Below, piece by piece: positions 1-5,353 of a DNA stretch of 5,353 nucleotides. How positions within the stretch are numbered: the first letter of the stretch is position 1; each line of letters opens with the position of its first letter. The notes under the pieces were generated by a model. The model saw nothing but the letters and a program-made list of their open reading frames with translations, had not been told where the DNA came from and ran no database searches. The position numbers and the translations under genes are program-made. The DNA lies in NCBI GenBank assembly GCA_030836925.1, contig JAUPLK010000133.1, positions 1-5,353 of the forward strand, in the 5' to 3' direction. Origin of the DNA: Pseudomonadota bacterium. Its GTDB lineage: Bacteria; Pseudomonadota; Gammaproteobacteria; Steroidobacterales; GCA-2729495.

Positions 1-1059
1 GGCCACCGGGTGTATGCCGAAACGCACGTTCACGCCCTTGGCGCGCAGGAACTTCGTGATCTCGTAAACCGTGTGCTGCGCCTGGGCGACAGCCATGCCA
101 TAGCCGGGAATGATGATGACGCTTTTGGCAGCGCCCAGCAGTTCGGCCGTCTCAGCCGCGCTGACCGCCGTGACTTCACCGGCCGGCTGCGTACCGCCCG
201 CCGCGGGCGCAGCACCCTCGCCCGTGCCGAAGCCACCGGCGATGACGCTGACGAAGTTGCGGTTCATCGCCCGGCACATGATGTAGGACAGAATTGCGCC
301 GGAAGAACCGACCAGCGCGCCGGTGACGATCAGCAGGTCGTTGGACAGCATGAAGCCGGTCGCCGCAGCTGCCCATCCCGAATAGCTGTTAAGCATGGAG
401 ACGACCACCGGCATGTCGGCACCGCCGATCGCCATGACCATATGGATGCCGAACAGCAGCGCGATCACGGTCATCACCAGCAACGGCGTCATGCCGGCAC
501 CGATGTCGTGGGCCTGCAGGAAGGCGTAACCGAAGTAGATCACCACCAGCAGTGCGATGAGGTTCAGCCAGTGACGTGCCGGCAGCAGCAGTGGCTTGCC
601 GCCGATCTTGCCGGACAGCTTGCCGAAGGCGATCACGGAACCCGAGAAGGTCACCGCACCGATCAGGATACCCAGGTAGATCTCGATCTCGTGGATGGCC
701 TTCTCGGCGCCGCTGAACTCGATCGAGGTATCGACATAACTCGCGAAACCGACCAGGCAGGCCGCAAGACCGACCAGGCTGTGCATCAGCGCAACGAGTT
801 CCGGCATCTGCGTCATCTGTACCTTGCGCGCGGCATACAGACCGATGCTGCCACCGACCAGCATGGCGCCGATGATCCACGGCACACCGGCCATGGTGAC
901 GCGCGGCCCGAACACCGTCGCCAGCACGGCGAGCGTCATGCCGACGATGCCGTAGAGATTGCCGCGACGGGCCGTCTCCGGATTGGACAGGCCGCCGAGA
1001 CTCAGGATGAAGAGAATCGTGGCGCCGATATAGGCAACTGTAGCGAGACTTGCGGACAT
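1..1059 (-). CDS. pntB: NAD(P) transhydrogenase subunit beta, partial (C-terminus cut by window edge)
   Basis: This is the beta subunit of the inner-membrane proton-translocating transhydrogenase, which uses the proton gradient to drive hydride transfer from NADH to NADP+. The 353 visible codons match E. coli PntB almost throughout. Residues 1-270 form a hydrophobic block with about nine membrane helices. They include His93 in [10 protein letters not shown], Asp215 in [10 protein letters not shown] and Asn224 in MLNSYSGW, which correspond to E. coli His91, Asp213 and Asn222, residues implicated in proton transfer. An Ala/Gly-rich linker (about 280-300) leads into the NADP(H)-binding domain, where [11 protein letters not shown] (318-328) is the dinucleotide-fold loop. 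The sequence stops at FGIHPVA, so roughly the last 110 residues of the family length (462 in E. coli) lie beyond the window. The start is an ATG preceded by GAGG (1068-1071) with 8 bases of spacing. It lies 12 bases after the pntA stop, so it is co-transcribed with pntA and assembles with it. Confidence 0.97.
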   Translation of the reverse strand, partial: MSASLATVAYIGATILFILSLGGLSNPETARRGNLYGIVGMTLAVLATVFGPRVTMAGVPWIIGAMLVGGSIGLYAARKVQMTQMPELVALMHSLVGLAACLVGFASYVDTSIEFSGAEKAIHEIEIYLGILIGAVTFSGSVIAFGKLSGKIGGKPLLLPARHWLNLIALLVVIYFGYAFLQAHDIGAGMTPLLVMTVIALLFGIHMVMAIGGADMPVVVSMLNSYSGWAAAATGFMLSNDLLIVTGALVGSSGAILSYIMCRAMNRNFVSVIAGGFGTGEGAAPAAGGTQPAGEVTAVSAAETAELLGAAKSVIIIPGYGMAVAQAQHTVYEITKFLRAKGVNVRFGIHPVA

Positions 1060-1071
1060 GCCGGAGACCTC

Positions 1072-2664
1072 TTATTTGCGGAACATCGCCAGCATGCGGC
1101 GGGTAACGGCGAATCCGCCGAACATGTTGACTGCCGTGAGCGTGAGTGCCACGACGGCAAGCCCGAGTATCAGCGCGGACGGACGGCCCTCCGCAGCCCC
1201 GCTCAGCGGCGGTGCGACCTGCACCAGCGCACCGACGGCGATGATGCTCGATATCGCGTTGGTCACGCTCATCAACGGCGTATGCAGCGAGGGCTTGACG
1301 TTCCAGATCACCATGTAGCCGATGAAGCAGGCCAGCACGAACACCGTGAAGTGCGACAGGAAGGAAGCCGGTGCAAAGGCACCGACCAGCCAGAACAGCA
1401 CGGCGCCGACACCGAAAATCGCCGCAAGGCTGCCGCCGGCCATCGGCTCGCTTTCGCCGTGGCCATGCGCGGACTTTTTGGCGGGCGCCGGCGTTGCTGC
1501 AGACGGCTTGGGCGGCGGTGCAGCCACGACCTTCGGCGGCGGTGGCGGCCAGGTGATCTCGCCGGCCTTGATGACGGTCAGGCCGCGGATGGCCTCATCC
1601 TCGAAGTTGACGTTGATCTGGCCGTCTTTGGTCTTGCACAGTTCCTCGGTAAGCCGCAGCAGGTTCGTGGCGTACAGCGTCGAGGCCTGCTTCGCAAGCC
1701 GGCTCGGCAAATCGGTGTAACCGATGATGGTGACGCCGTGGCGCACCACGCTCTCGCCCGGCACGGTCAGTTCGCAGTTGCCGCCCTGCTCGCCAGCCAT
1801 GTCGACGATCACGCTGCCTGGCTTCATGCTCCTGACCATCTCGGCCGTGATGAGCCGCGGGGCCGGCTTGCCCGGAATCAGCGCCGTCGTGATGATGATG
1901 TCGACTTCTTTTGCCTGGCGTGCATACATCTCGCGCTGCGCCTGCTGGAAGCCCTCGCTCATGACCTTGGCGTAGCCGCCACCGCCCGAGCCTTCTTCCT
2001 CGTATTCAACCTTGACGAACTCACCGCCGAGAGAGACCACCTGATCGGCCACTTCGGCACGGGTGTCGTTGGCCCGCACCATGGCACCCAGGTTGGCCGC
2101 AGTGCCGATGGCAGCGAGGCCTGCCACACCCGCGCCGGCCACGAAGACCTTGGCGGGCGGAATCTTGCCTGCGGCGGTTATTTGACCGTTGAAAAAACGA
2201 CCGAAGGCGTTGGCCGCCTCGATGACTGCGCGGTAGCCGCTGATGCTCGCCATGGAGGTCAGCGAATCCATCTTCTGCGCGCGCGAGAGTGTGCGTGGCA
2301 GGCAGTCCATGGCCAGCACCGTGACCTTGCGCGCGGCGAGTTGCTGCAAGAGTTCGGGATTCTGTGCCGGCCAGATGAAGCTGATCAGCGTCGTGCCGGG
2401 CTTCATCAGGGCGATCTCTTCGGCGGTGGGCGCACGCACCTTGAAGACCAGGTCGGAACCGGCCCACAGCTCGGCGGCGCTGCCGGCAATGGTCGCGCCG
2501 GCGGACTGATAGACCTCGTCACTGAAATTTGCAGCCGCACCGGCATCGGCCTCGACGCGGACCGCGAAACCGAGCTTGATCAGTTTCTCGACGACATCCG
2601 GAACGCTGGCGACGCGCTTTTCACCCGCAAAAAGTTCGCGTGGAATCCCAATAGTCAAGGACAT
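1072..2664 (-). CDS. pntA: NAD(P) transhydrogenase subunit alpha, fused type
   Basis: PntA binds NAD(H) and supplies part of the proton channel of the transhydrogenase complex with PntB. The 530-residue product is slightly longer than E. coli PntA (510) and matches it along its length. Residues 1-370 are the soluble domain I: N-terminal SLTIGIPRE, the loop PRTLSRAQKMD (123-133), the NAD-binding GAGVAG (177-182), the mobile-loop region with Tyr231 in GGYAKVMS, and TTALIPGKPAP (259-269). A long Pro/Ala-rich linker with two histidines (about 372-410) precedes four membrane helices (about 412-430, 434-454, 463-484, 497-517). These contain the conserved HTPLMSVTNAIS and end in FGGFAVTRRMLAMFRK. 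Domain I and the membrane part are in one chain, as in E. coli and unlike the split PntAA/PntAB of Rhodospirillum. I chose the ATG at 2664 rather than the in-frame ATG at 2691, because the family begins at this point (M-x-IGIPRE) and GAGG sits 5 bases upstream. It is the first gene of the pntAB operon. Confidence 0.97.
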   Translation of the reverse strand: MSLTIGIPRELFAGEKRVASVPDVVEKLIKLGFAVRVEADAGAAANFSDEVYQSAGATIAGSAAELWAGSDLVFKVRAPTAEEIALMKPGTTLISFIWPAQNPELLQQLAARKVTVLAMDCLPRTLSRAQKMDSLTSMASISGYRAVIEAANAFGRFFNGQITAAGKIPPAKVFVAGAGVAGLAAIGTAANLGAMVRANDTRAEVADQVVSLGGEFVKVEYEEEGSGGGGYAKVMSEGFQQAQREMYARQAKEVDIIITTALIPGKPAPRLITAEMVRSMKPGSVIVDMAGEQGGNCELTVPGESVVRHGVTIIGYTDLPSRLAKQASTLYATNLLRLTEELCKTKDGQINVNFEDEAIRGLTVIKAGEITWPPPPPKVVAAPPPKPSAATPAPAKKSAHGHGESEPMAGGSLAAIFGVGAVLFWLVGAFAPASFLSHFTVFVLACFIGYMVIWNVKPSLHTPLMSVTNAISSIIAVGALVQVAPPLSGAAEGRPSALILGLAVVALTLTAVNMFGGFAVTRRMLAMFRK

Positions 2665-2669
2665 GGCAA

Positions 2670-2673
2670 CCTC
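2670..2673 (-). promoter_or_regulatory. Ribosome binding site of pntA
   Basis: GAGG on the minus strand lies 5 bases before the ATG at 2664. It supports that start over the in-frame ATG nine codons upstream, whose extra residues (MFRALAEVA) have no counterpart in E. coli PntA. Confidence 0.6.
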
Positions 2674-2749
2674 GGCAAGAGCCCTGAACAAGTCTCGGAC
2701 ATGGATAAATCGCGGGAAACGCGCAATTGCGGCACCCGGACGGCGCGCA

Positions 2750-2755
2750 ATGATA
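2750..2755 (-). promoter_or_regulatory. Candidate -10 element of the pntAB operon
   Basis: TATCAT on the minus strand matches the sigma-70 -10 consensus at five of six positions and would give a 5' leader of about 80 bases. I see no convincing -35 hexamer at 16-18 bases upstream, so this is only a candidate. Some promoter is expected in 2665-2869, unless pntAB is read through from ybiT. Confidence 0.22.
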
Positions 2756-2825
2756 CTTCAGCAGGGACCGCGCAGACCATCCGGATCACGGCACATCGGG
2801 AAGTACGGATGTCGTCCCTGACCGG

Positions 2826-2862
2826 AAAATGGGGTCTGACCCATTTCTCGACCCCATTTCTC
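2826..2862. repeat. REP-like palindromic repeat with duplicated arm, possible terminator of ybiT
   Basis: AAATGGGGTC (2827-2836) is perfectly complementary to GACCCCATTT (2850-2859), a 10-bp stem with a 13-base loop. Within the loop a second, slightly shorter arm, GACCCATTTCTC (2838-2849), is followed directly by GACCCCATTTCTC (2850-2862). The two are tandem copies differing by one C. The inner copy can also pair with the left arm (7 bp, 2827-2833 with 2840-2846). The element begins 7 bases past the ybiT stop codon. Read on the minus strand, the hairpin ends in CCCCATTTT, so it could also terminate ybiT transcription, although the T-run is short and inside the stem. The size, palindromic form and intergenic position resemble REP elements mobilised by RAYT transposases, one of which is encoded at 4624-5229. 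That link is inferred. Confidence 0.6.
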
Positions 2863-2869
2863 ACATTGC

Positions 2870-4483
2870 TCAGGATGCCATGCGAGTGCCGCGGCCGCTG
2901 GTCTGCTGCAGCAGGTAGTCTTCGTAGTTGCCGCTGAAATCAACCACGCCCTGCGGGCCGAGTTCGATGATCCGCGTGGCCAGCGAAGCGACGAAACTGC
3001 GGTCGTGGCTGATGAAGATCAGCGTACCGGGATAGTTCTCCAGCGCGAGATTGAGCGCCTCGATGGACTCCATGTCCAGGTGATTGGTGGGCTCGTCCAT
3101 GATCATCACGTTGGGTTTCTGCAGGATCAGCTTGCCGAGCAGCAAACGGCCCTCCTCGCCACCCGAAATGACCTTCACCGACTTGGCGCTTTCGTCTTTC
3201 GAGAACAGCATGCGGCCCAGCGTGCCACGCAGGAGTTGTTCGCTGTCGCCCTTCTGCTGCCACTGCGTGATCCACTCGAACAGGGACATGTCGACGGCAA
3301 AGTCTGCGGCATGGTCCTGCGGGAAGTAGCCGATCCGGGCGTTTTCTGCCCACTTGATCTGGCCATGGTCGGGCTGCAGATCGCCAGCCAGGCAACGTGC
3401 CAGCGTGGTCTTGCCGATGCCGTTCGGGCCGATGATCGCCACGCGCTCACCGGCTTCGATGGCAATATCAAGCCCGCTGAACAGCGGGCCATCGTCAAAG
3501 CCCTTGCCGAGCTTGCTGGCCTCGAGCGCCAGCCGCCGCAGCGGCTTTTCCTGCTCGAAGCGGATGAAGGGACTGACGCGACTCGAGGGCTTGATGTCAT
3601 CGAGCTTGATCTTGTCCAGCTGCCTGGCCCTGGATGTGGCCTGACGCGCCTTGGACGCATTGGCCGAAAAGCGGCTGACGAAGGCCTGCAGGTCGGCGAT
3701 CTGGGCCTTCTTCTTCGCGTTGTCGGCCATCATGCGCTCGCGCGCCTGCGTGGCTGCCGTCATGTACTCGTCGTAGTTGCCCGGGAATACGCGCAGCTCG
3801 CCATAGTCGAGGTCCGCCATGTGCGTGCAGACGGTGTTCAGGAAATGCCGGTCATGCGAAATGATGACCATCGTCGACTTGCTCTCGATGAGCACGCCTT
3901 CCAGCCAGCGAATGGTGTTGATATCCAGATTGTTGGTGGGCTCGTCGAGCAGCAGCACATCGGGATCGGAAAACAGCGCCTGGATCAGCAGCACACGGAG
4001 CTTGAGTCCAGGCGGAACAGCACTCATCAAACCGGTGTGCTGTTCGAGCGGAATCCCGACACCGAGCAGCAGTTCGCCCGCACGTGACTCGGCCGTGTAA
4101 CCATCAAGCTCGGCGAACTCGACCTCCAGGTCCGCGACCCGCAGGCCGTCGGCTTCGGTCATTTCGGGCAGAGCGTAAATGCGCTCACGCTCCTGCTTGA
4201 CCTGCCACAGCCGCTCGTGACCCATGATCACGGTATCGAGCACCGAGAACTGCTCATAGGCGAACTGGTTCTGGCGCAACTGACCGATGCGTACATGCGC
4301 ATCGCTGGAGACGCTGCCGGCCGACGGTGCCAGCTCGCCGCTCAGGATTTTCATGAGGGTCGACTTTCCCGAGCCGTTCGCGCCGATCAGGCCATAGCGA
4401 TTGCCGTTGCCGAAGCTGACGGAGACGTTCTCGAACAGGGGTTTGGCGCCGAACTGGATGGACAGGTTGCTGGTGCTGATCAC
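2870..4483 (-). CDS. ybiT: ABC-F family ATPase YbiT (ribosome-associated translation factor)
   Basis: This is a soluble protein with two ATP-binding cassettes and no membrane segments, the hallmark of the ABC-F class. Members bind the ribosomal E site and modulate translation through the inter-domain linker. The 537 residues align closely with E. coli YbiT (530). NBD1 has [16 protein letters not shown], Walker A GANGSGKS (34-41), Walker B plus D-loop [11 protein letters not shown] (177-187) and H-loop His210 in ISHDRHF. The arginine/lysine-rich linker spans about 238-312, with [15 protein letters not shown] and the [18 protein letters not shown] region. NBD2 has Walker A GPNGIGKT (352-359), signature ISGGE (439-443), Walker [13 protein letters not shown] (459-470) and His493. 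The NBD1 signature is degenerate (MSAVPPGLK), which also holds for E. coli YbiT (MSEVAPGWK). The start is a GTG matching the family N-terminus. No other ATG or GTG lies in frame between it and codons that already overlap the transposase gene on the opposite strand. No clear Shine-Dalgarno precedes it. Its exact cellular role is poorly defined in the family. Confidence 0.93.
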   Translation of the reverse strand: MISTSNLSIQFGAKPLFENVSVSFGNGNRYGLIGANGSGKSTLMKILSGELAPSAGSVSSDAHVRIGQLRQNQFAYEQFSVLDTVIMGHERLWQVKQERERIYALPEMTEADGLRVADLEVEFAELDGYTAESRAGELLLGVGIPLEQHTGLMSAVPPGLKLRVLLIQALFSDPDVLLLDEPTNNLDINTIRWLEGVLIESKSTMVIISHDRHFLNTVCTHMADLDYGELRVFPGNYDEYMTAATQARERMMADNAKKKAQIADLQAFVSRFSANASKARQATSRARQLDKIKLDDIKPSSRVSPFIRFEQEKPLRRLALEASKLGKGFDDGPLFSGLDIAIEAGERVAIIGPNGIGKTTLARCLAGDLQPDHGQIKWAENARIGYFPQDHAADFAVDMSLFEWITQWQQKGDSEQLLRGTLGRMLFSKDESAKSVKVISGGEEGRLLLGKLILQKPNVMIMDEPTNHLDMESIEALNLALENYPGTLIFISHDRSFVASLATRIIELGPQGVVDFSGNYEDYLLQQTSGRGTRMAS

Positions 4484-4510
4484 GGGAGGGGTATCCGGAA
4501 AGGGGCGCGG

Positions 4511-4516
4511 ATTGTA
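4511..4516 (-). promoter_or_regulatory. Candidate -10 element of ybiT
   Basis: TACAAT on the minus strand matches the -10 consensus at five of six positions and lies 27 bases upstream of the ybiT GTG, which implies a leader of only about 20 bases. The -35 position (near 4534-4539) shows only weak similarity to consensus and coincides with the right arm of the inverted repeat 4520-4540. Confidence 0.35.
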
Positions 4517-4519
4517 GCC

Positions 4520-4540
4520 GACGCAGGCCGGACTTGCGTC
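4520..4540. repeat. Short inverted repeat in the divergent ybiT/transposase spacer
   Basis: GACGCA (4520-4525) and TGCGTC (4535-4540) are perfect inverted copies separated by 9 bases. It lies just upstream of the candidate ybiT -10 and could be an operator or a small hairpin. A 6-bp palindrome can arise by chance in GC-rich DNA, so no function is claimed. Confidence 0.3.
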
Positions 4541-4612
4541 ATGGGAGGCACTGACTGCATATCCCGGCGATTTGACCCGATAGATGAGCTGACTCGCGCT
4601 CGGTAAGCCCCC

Positions 4613-4616
4613 AGGA
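4613..4616 (+). promoter_or_regulatory. Ribosome binding site of the RAYT transposase
   Basis: AGGA lies 7 bases before the ATG at 4624 and supports that start. The nearby ATGs at 4616 and 4628 are in another frame and do not lead to the transposase reading. I see a possible -35 (TTGACC, 4572-4577) but no acceptable -10 at the right distance, so no promoter is called for this gene. Confidence 0.5.
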
Positions 4617-4623
4617 TGGCGGC

Positions 4624-5229
4624 ATGCATGCGGAACCGCCCTCACGCCTGCGGCTGCAGGGTGCCATTCATCATTTGGCACTGCGTGGCCAGGAGGGTCA
4701 GGCTCTCTTCCATGGCGCTGCCGACTATCAGGCGCTCGACACGATCATCGGCCAGCTGCTGCAGGACGCCGGGGCCCGGGTCCATGCCTACTGCTGGATG
4801 ACCAATCACCTCCACCTGGCCGTGGAGATGGCGCCCGAATTGATAGTCGCGTTTCAGGATGAGCTCGCGGGACGTTACAGCCTGTACCGCCAGCACGGGC
4901 CCGAACCCGTGGGGTCGGTCTTCGCGCCACCGGATCCGCCCTTCCGCGTGGATGCTGACGCCTACCTGCTGCAGCTGATCCGCTACATCCACCTCAATCC
5001 ACTGCGGGCGGGCCTCGTGCGGGATGCGGCAGACTACCGCTGGTCGGGACACCGGGCCTACCTCGGGCATGGCGGTCCACCCTGGCTGTCCACCGACCTC
5101 GGCTTCCGGCTGCTCGGCGGCGACCTGCTGCGCGCGGCGGCGGCCTATCGCGTGTTCGTCGCGCCAGTAACCACGCGCGTAAACCGGGAAACGCTGCTCA
5201 GTTCACTTTCGTATCCCGGGCGGTACTGA
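4624..5229 (+). CDS. REP-associated tyrosine transposase (RAYT, Y1/HUH family)
   Basis: Proteins of this family (COG1943, Y1 transposase fold related to IS200/IS605 TnpA) nick and join single-stranded DNA at REP palindromes through a tyrosine nucleophile and an HUH metal site. The 201 residues show the family order: an N-terminal strand with [15 protein letters not shown] (15-29), the HUH motif in [10 protein letters not shown] (His62 and His64), RYSLYRQ (84-90), then [19 protein letters not shown] (114-132) with the predicted catalytic Tyr121, WSGHRAYLG (140-148) and PWLSTD (153-158). One part is unusual: the segment normally like GHLFQGRYKA reads [14 protein letters not shown] (97-110), replacing the conserved basic residues with a proline-rich loop. 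The C-terminus lacks the long extension of larger RAYTs. No terminal inverted repeats, target-site duplication or partner gene is visible, so this is not a classical insertion sequence. It is divergent from ybiT. The family is clear; activity is uncertain. The start is an ATG with AGGA 7 bases upstream. Confidence 0.88.
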   Translation: MHAEPPSRLRLQGAIHHLALRGQEGQALFHGAADYQALDTIIGQLLQDAGARVHAYCWMTNHLHLAVEMAPELIVAFQDELAGRYSLYRQHGPEPVGSVFAPPDPPFRVDADAYLLQLIRYIHLNPLRAGLVRDAADYRWSGHRAYLGHGGPPWLSTDLGFRLLGGDLLRAAAAYRVFVAPVTTRVNRETLLSSLSYPGRY

Positions 5230-5237
5230 GCGATTCC

Positions 5238-5266
5238 TTGGCAGCAGCTTGTCGATACGCTAGGAT
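5238..5266 (+). promoter_or_regulatory. Predicted sigma-70-type promoter of the AbrB-like gene
   Basis: TTGGCA (5238-5243, five of six to the -35 consensus) is followed by exactly 17 bases and then TAGGAT (5261-5266, four of six to the -10 consensus). It lies just past the transposase stop codon, and initiation near 5273 would leave a leader of about 30 bases before the ATG at 5304. A second -10-like hexamer, TATGAT (5275-5280), lacks a partner at the right spacing. Confidence 0.45.
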
Positions 5267-5303
5267 TTCTGAAAGTATGATTTCGCATTCATGAGGTGGT
5301 CAC

Positions 5304-5353
5304 ATGCGAGCAACCAGCCTGGCGGTACGCGAACGCGGACAGGTGACGCTGCC
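5304..5353 (+). CDS. Probable AbrB/MazE-type (SpoVT-AbrB) DNA-binding protein, partial (5' end only)
   Basis: Only the first 16 complete codons are in the window, reading MRATSLAVRERGQVTL, with a proline codon begun at the edge. The pattern V-R-E-R-G-Q-V-T-L-P is the typical opening of the swapped-hairpin AbrB domain (compare the common K/R-x-x-x-G-Q-V-T-I-P-K start). That domain is found in antitoxins of MazEF and VapBC pairs and in transition-state regulators. The ATG is well supported: GAGGTG (5293-5298) lies 5 bases upstream, and a plausible promoter lies at 5238-5266. If this is an antitoxin, a PIN- or MazF-type toxin gene should follow immediately outside the window. The call rests on a very short stretch. 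Confidence 0.6.
   Translation, partial: MRATSLAVRERGQVTL

Noticed and set aside
2826..2862. The tandem GACC(C)CATTTCTC copies as the start of a CRISPR or other array
   Set aside because: There are only two adjacent copies with no spacer between them, and they form a palindrome, which fits a REP-like element rather than an array.
2655..2864. A possible small protein (69 codons, minus strand) in the pntA-ybiT spacer
   Set aside because: It overlaps the REP-like repeat and the pntA start in another frame, has no good ribosome binding site and shows no family resemblance.
10..2937. A 975-codon open reading frame on the plus strand opposite pntB and pntA
   Set aside because: It is codon-aligned antisense to both pnt genes and stays open only because they rarely use TTA, CTA and TCA codons in this GC-rich DNA. 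Its translation is rich in Arg, His, Asp and Gln, with no recognisable domain.
3005..4087. A 360-codon open reading frame on the plus strand opposite ybiT
   Set aside because: It lies wholly inside the strongly conserved ybiT gene, and its low-complexity translation resembles no family I know, so it is an antisense shadow.
4572..4600. A promoter for the RAYT gene using TTGACC at 4572-4577
   Set aside because: No acceptable -10 hexamer occurs 16-18 bases downstream (CGCGCT at the 17-base spacing), so the -35 match alone is not enough.
4484..4681. A 66-residue N-terminal extension of YbiT from an upstream ATG at 4681
   Set aside because: The extension has no counterpart in E. coli YbiT and would begin inside the transposase gene on the opposite strand. 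The family N-terminus begins at the GTG at 4483.
4642..5070. A 142-codon minus-strand open reading frame opposite the RAYT gene
   Set aside because: It is antisense to a gene with clear conserved motifs and has no recognisable domain or ribosome site.

Overview
This window looks like chromosomal DNA from a high-GC proteobacterium, most likely a gammaproteobacterium. That assignment is inferred from close resemblance to the E. coli PntA, PntB and YbiT proteins and from strong avoidance of AT-rich codons; no taxonomic marker gene is present. It holds three leftward (minus-strand) housekeeping genes followed by two rightward genes.

Left part (1-2664, minus strand): the proton-translocating NAD(P)+ transhydrogenase operon, pntA then pntB. 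pntB is cut by the left window edge inside its NADP(H)-binding domain. The genes are 12 bases apart and surely co-transcribed. PntA is of the fused type, with the NAD(H)-binding domain and four membrane helices in one polypeptide. Together the two proteins couple proton entry across the inner membrane to hydride transfer from NADH to NADP+, supplying NADPH.

Middle (2665-2869): about 205 bases between pntA and the upstream gene. They hold a compact palindromic repeat (2826-2862) just past the ybiT stop codon, and probably the pntA promoter. The repeat has two nearly identical tandem left arms competing for one right arm. It could act as a terminator-like hairpin for ybiT, as a REP-type mobile repeat, or both.

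Centre-right (2870-4483, minus strand): an ABC-F ATPase closely matching YbiT, a ribosome-associated translation factor with two ATP-binding domains and no membrane segments. The divergent spacer 4484-4623 contains a plausible ybiT promoter and a small inverted repeat.

Right part (4624-5353, plus strand): a REP-associated tyrosine transposase (RAYT, Y1/HUH family), then the first 16 codons of what appears to be an AbrB/MazE-type DNA-binding protein with its own promoter and a good ribosome binding site. A RAYT in the same window as a REP-like palindrome is the most interesting point here, because these transposases are known to work on such repeats. No clearly new multi-gene system is visible; the right edge may cut into a toxin-antitoxin pair.
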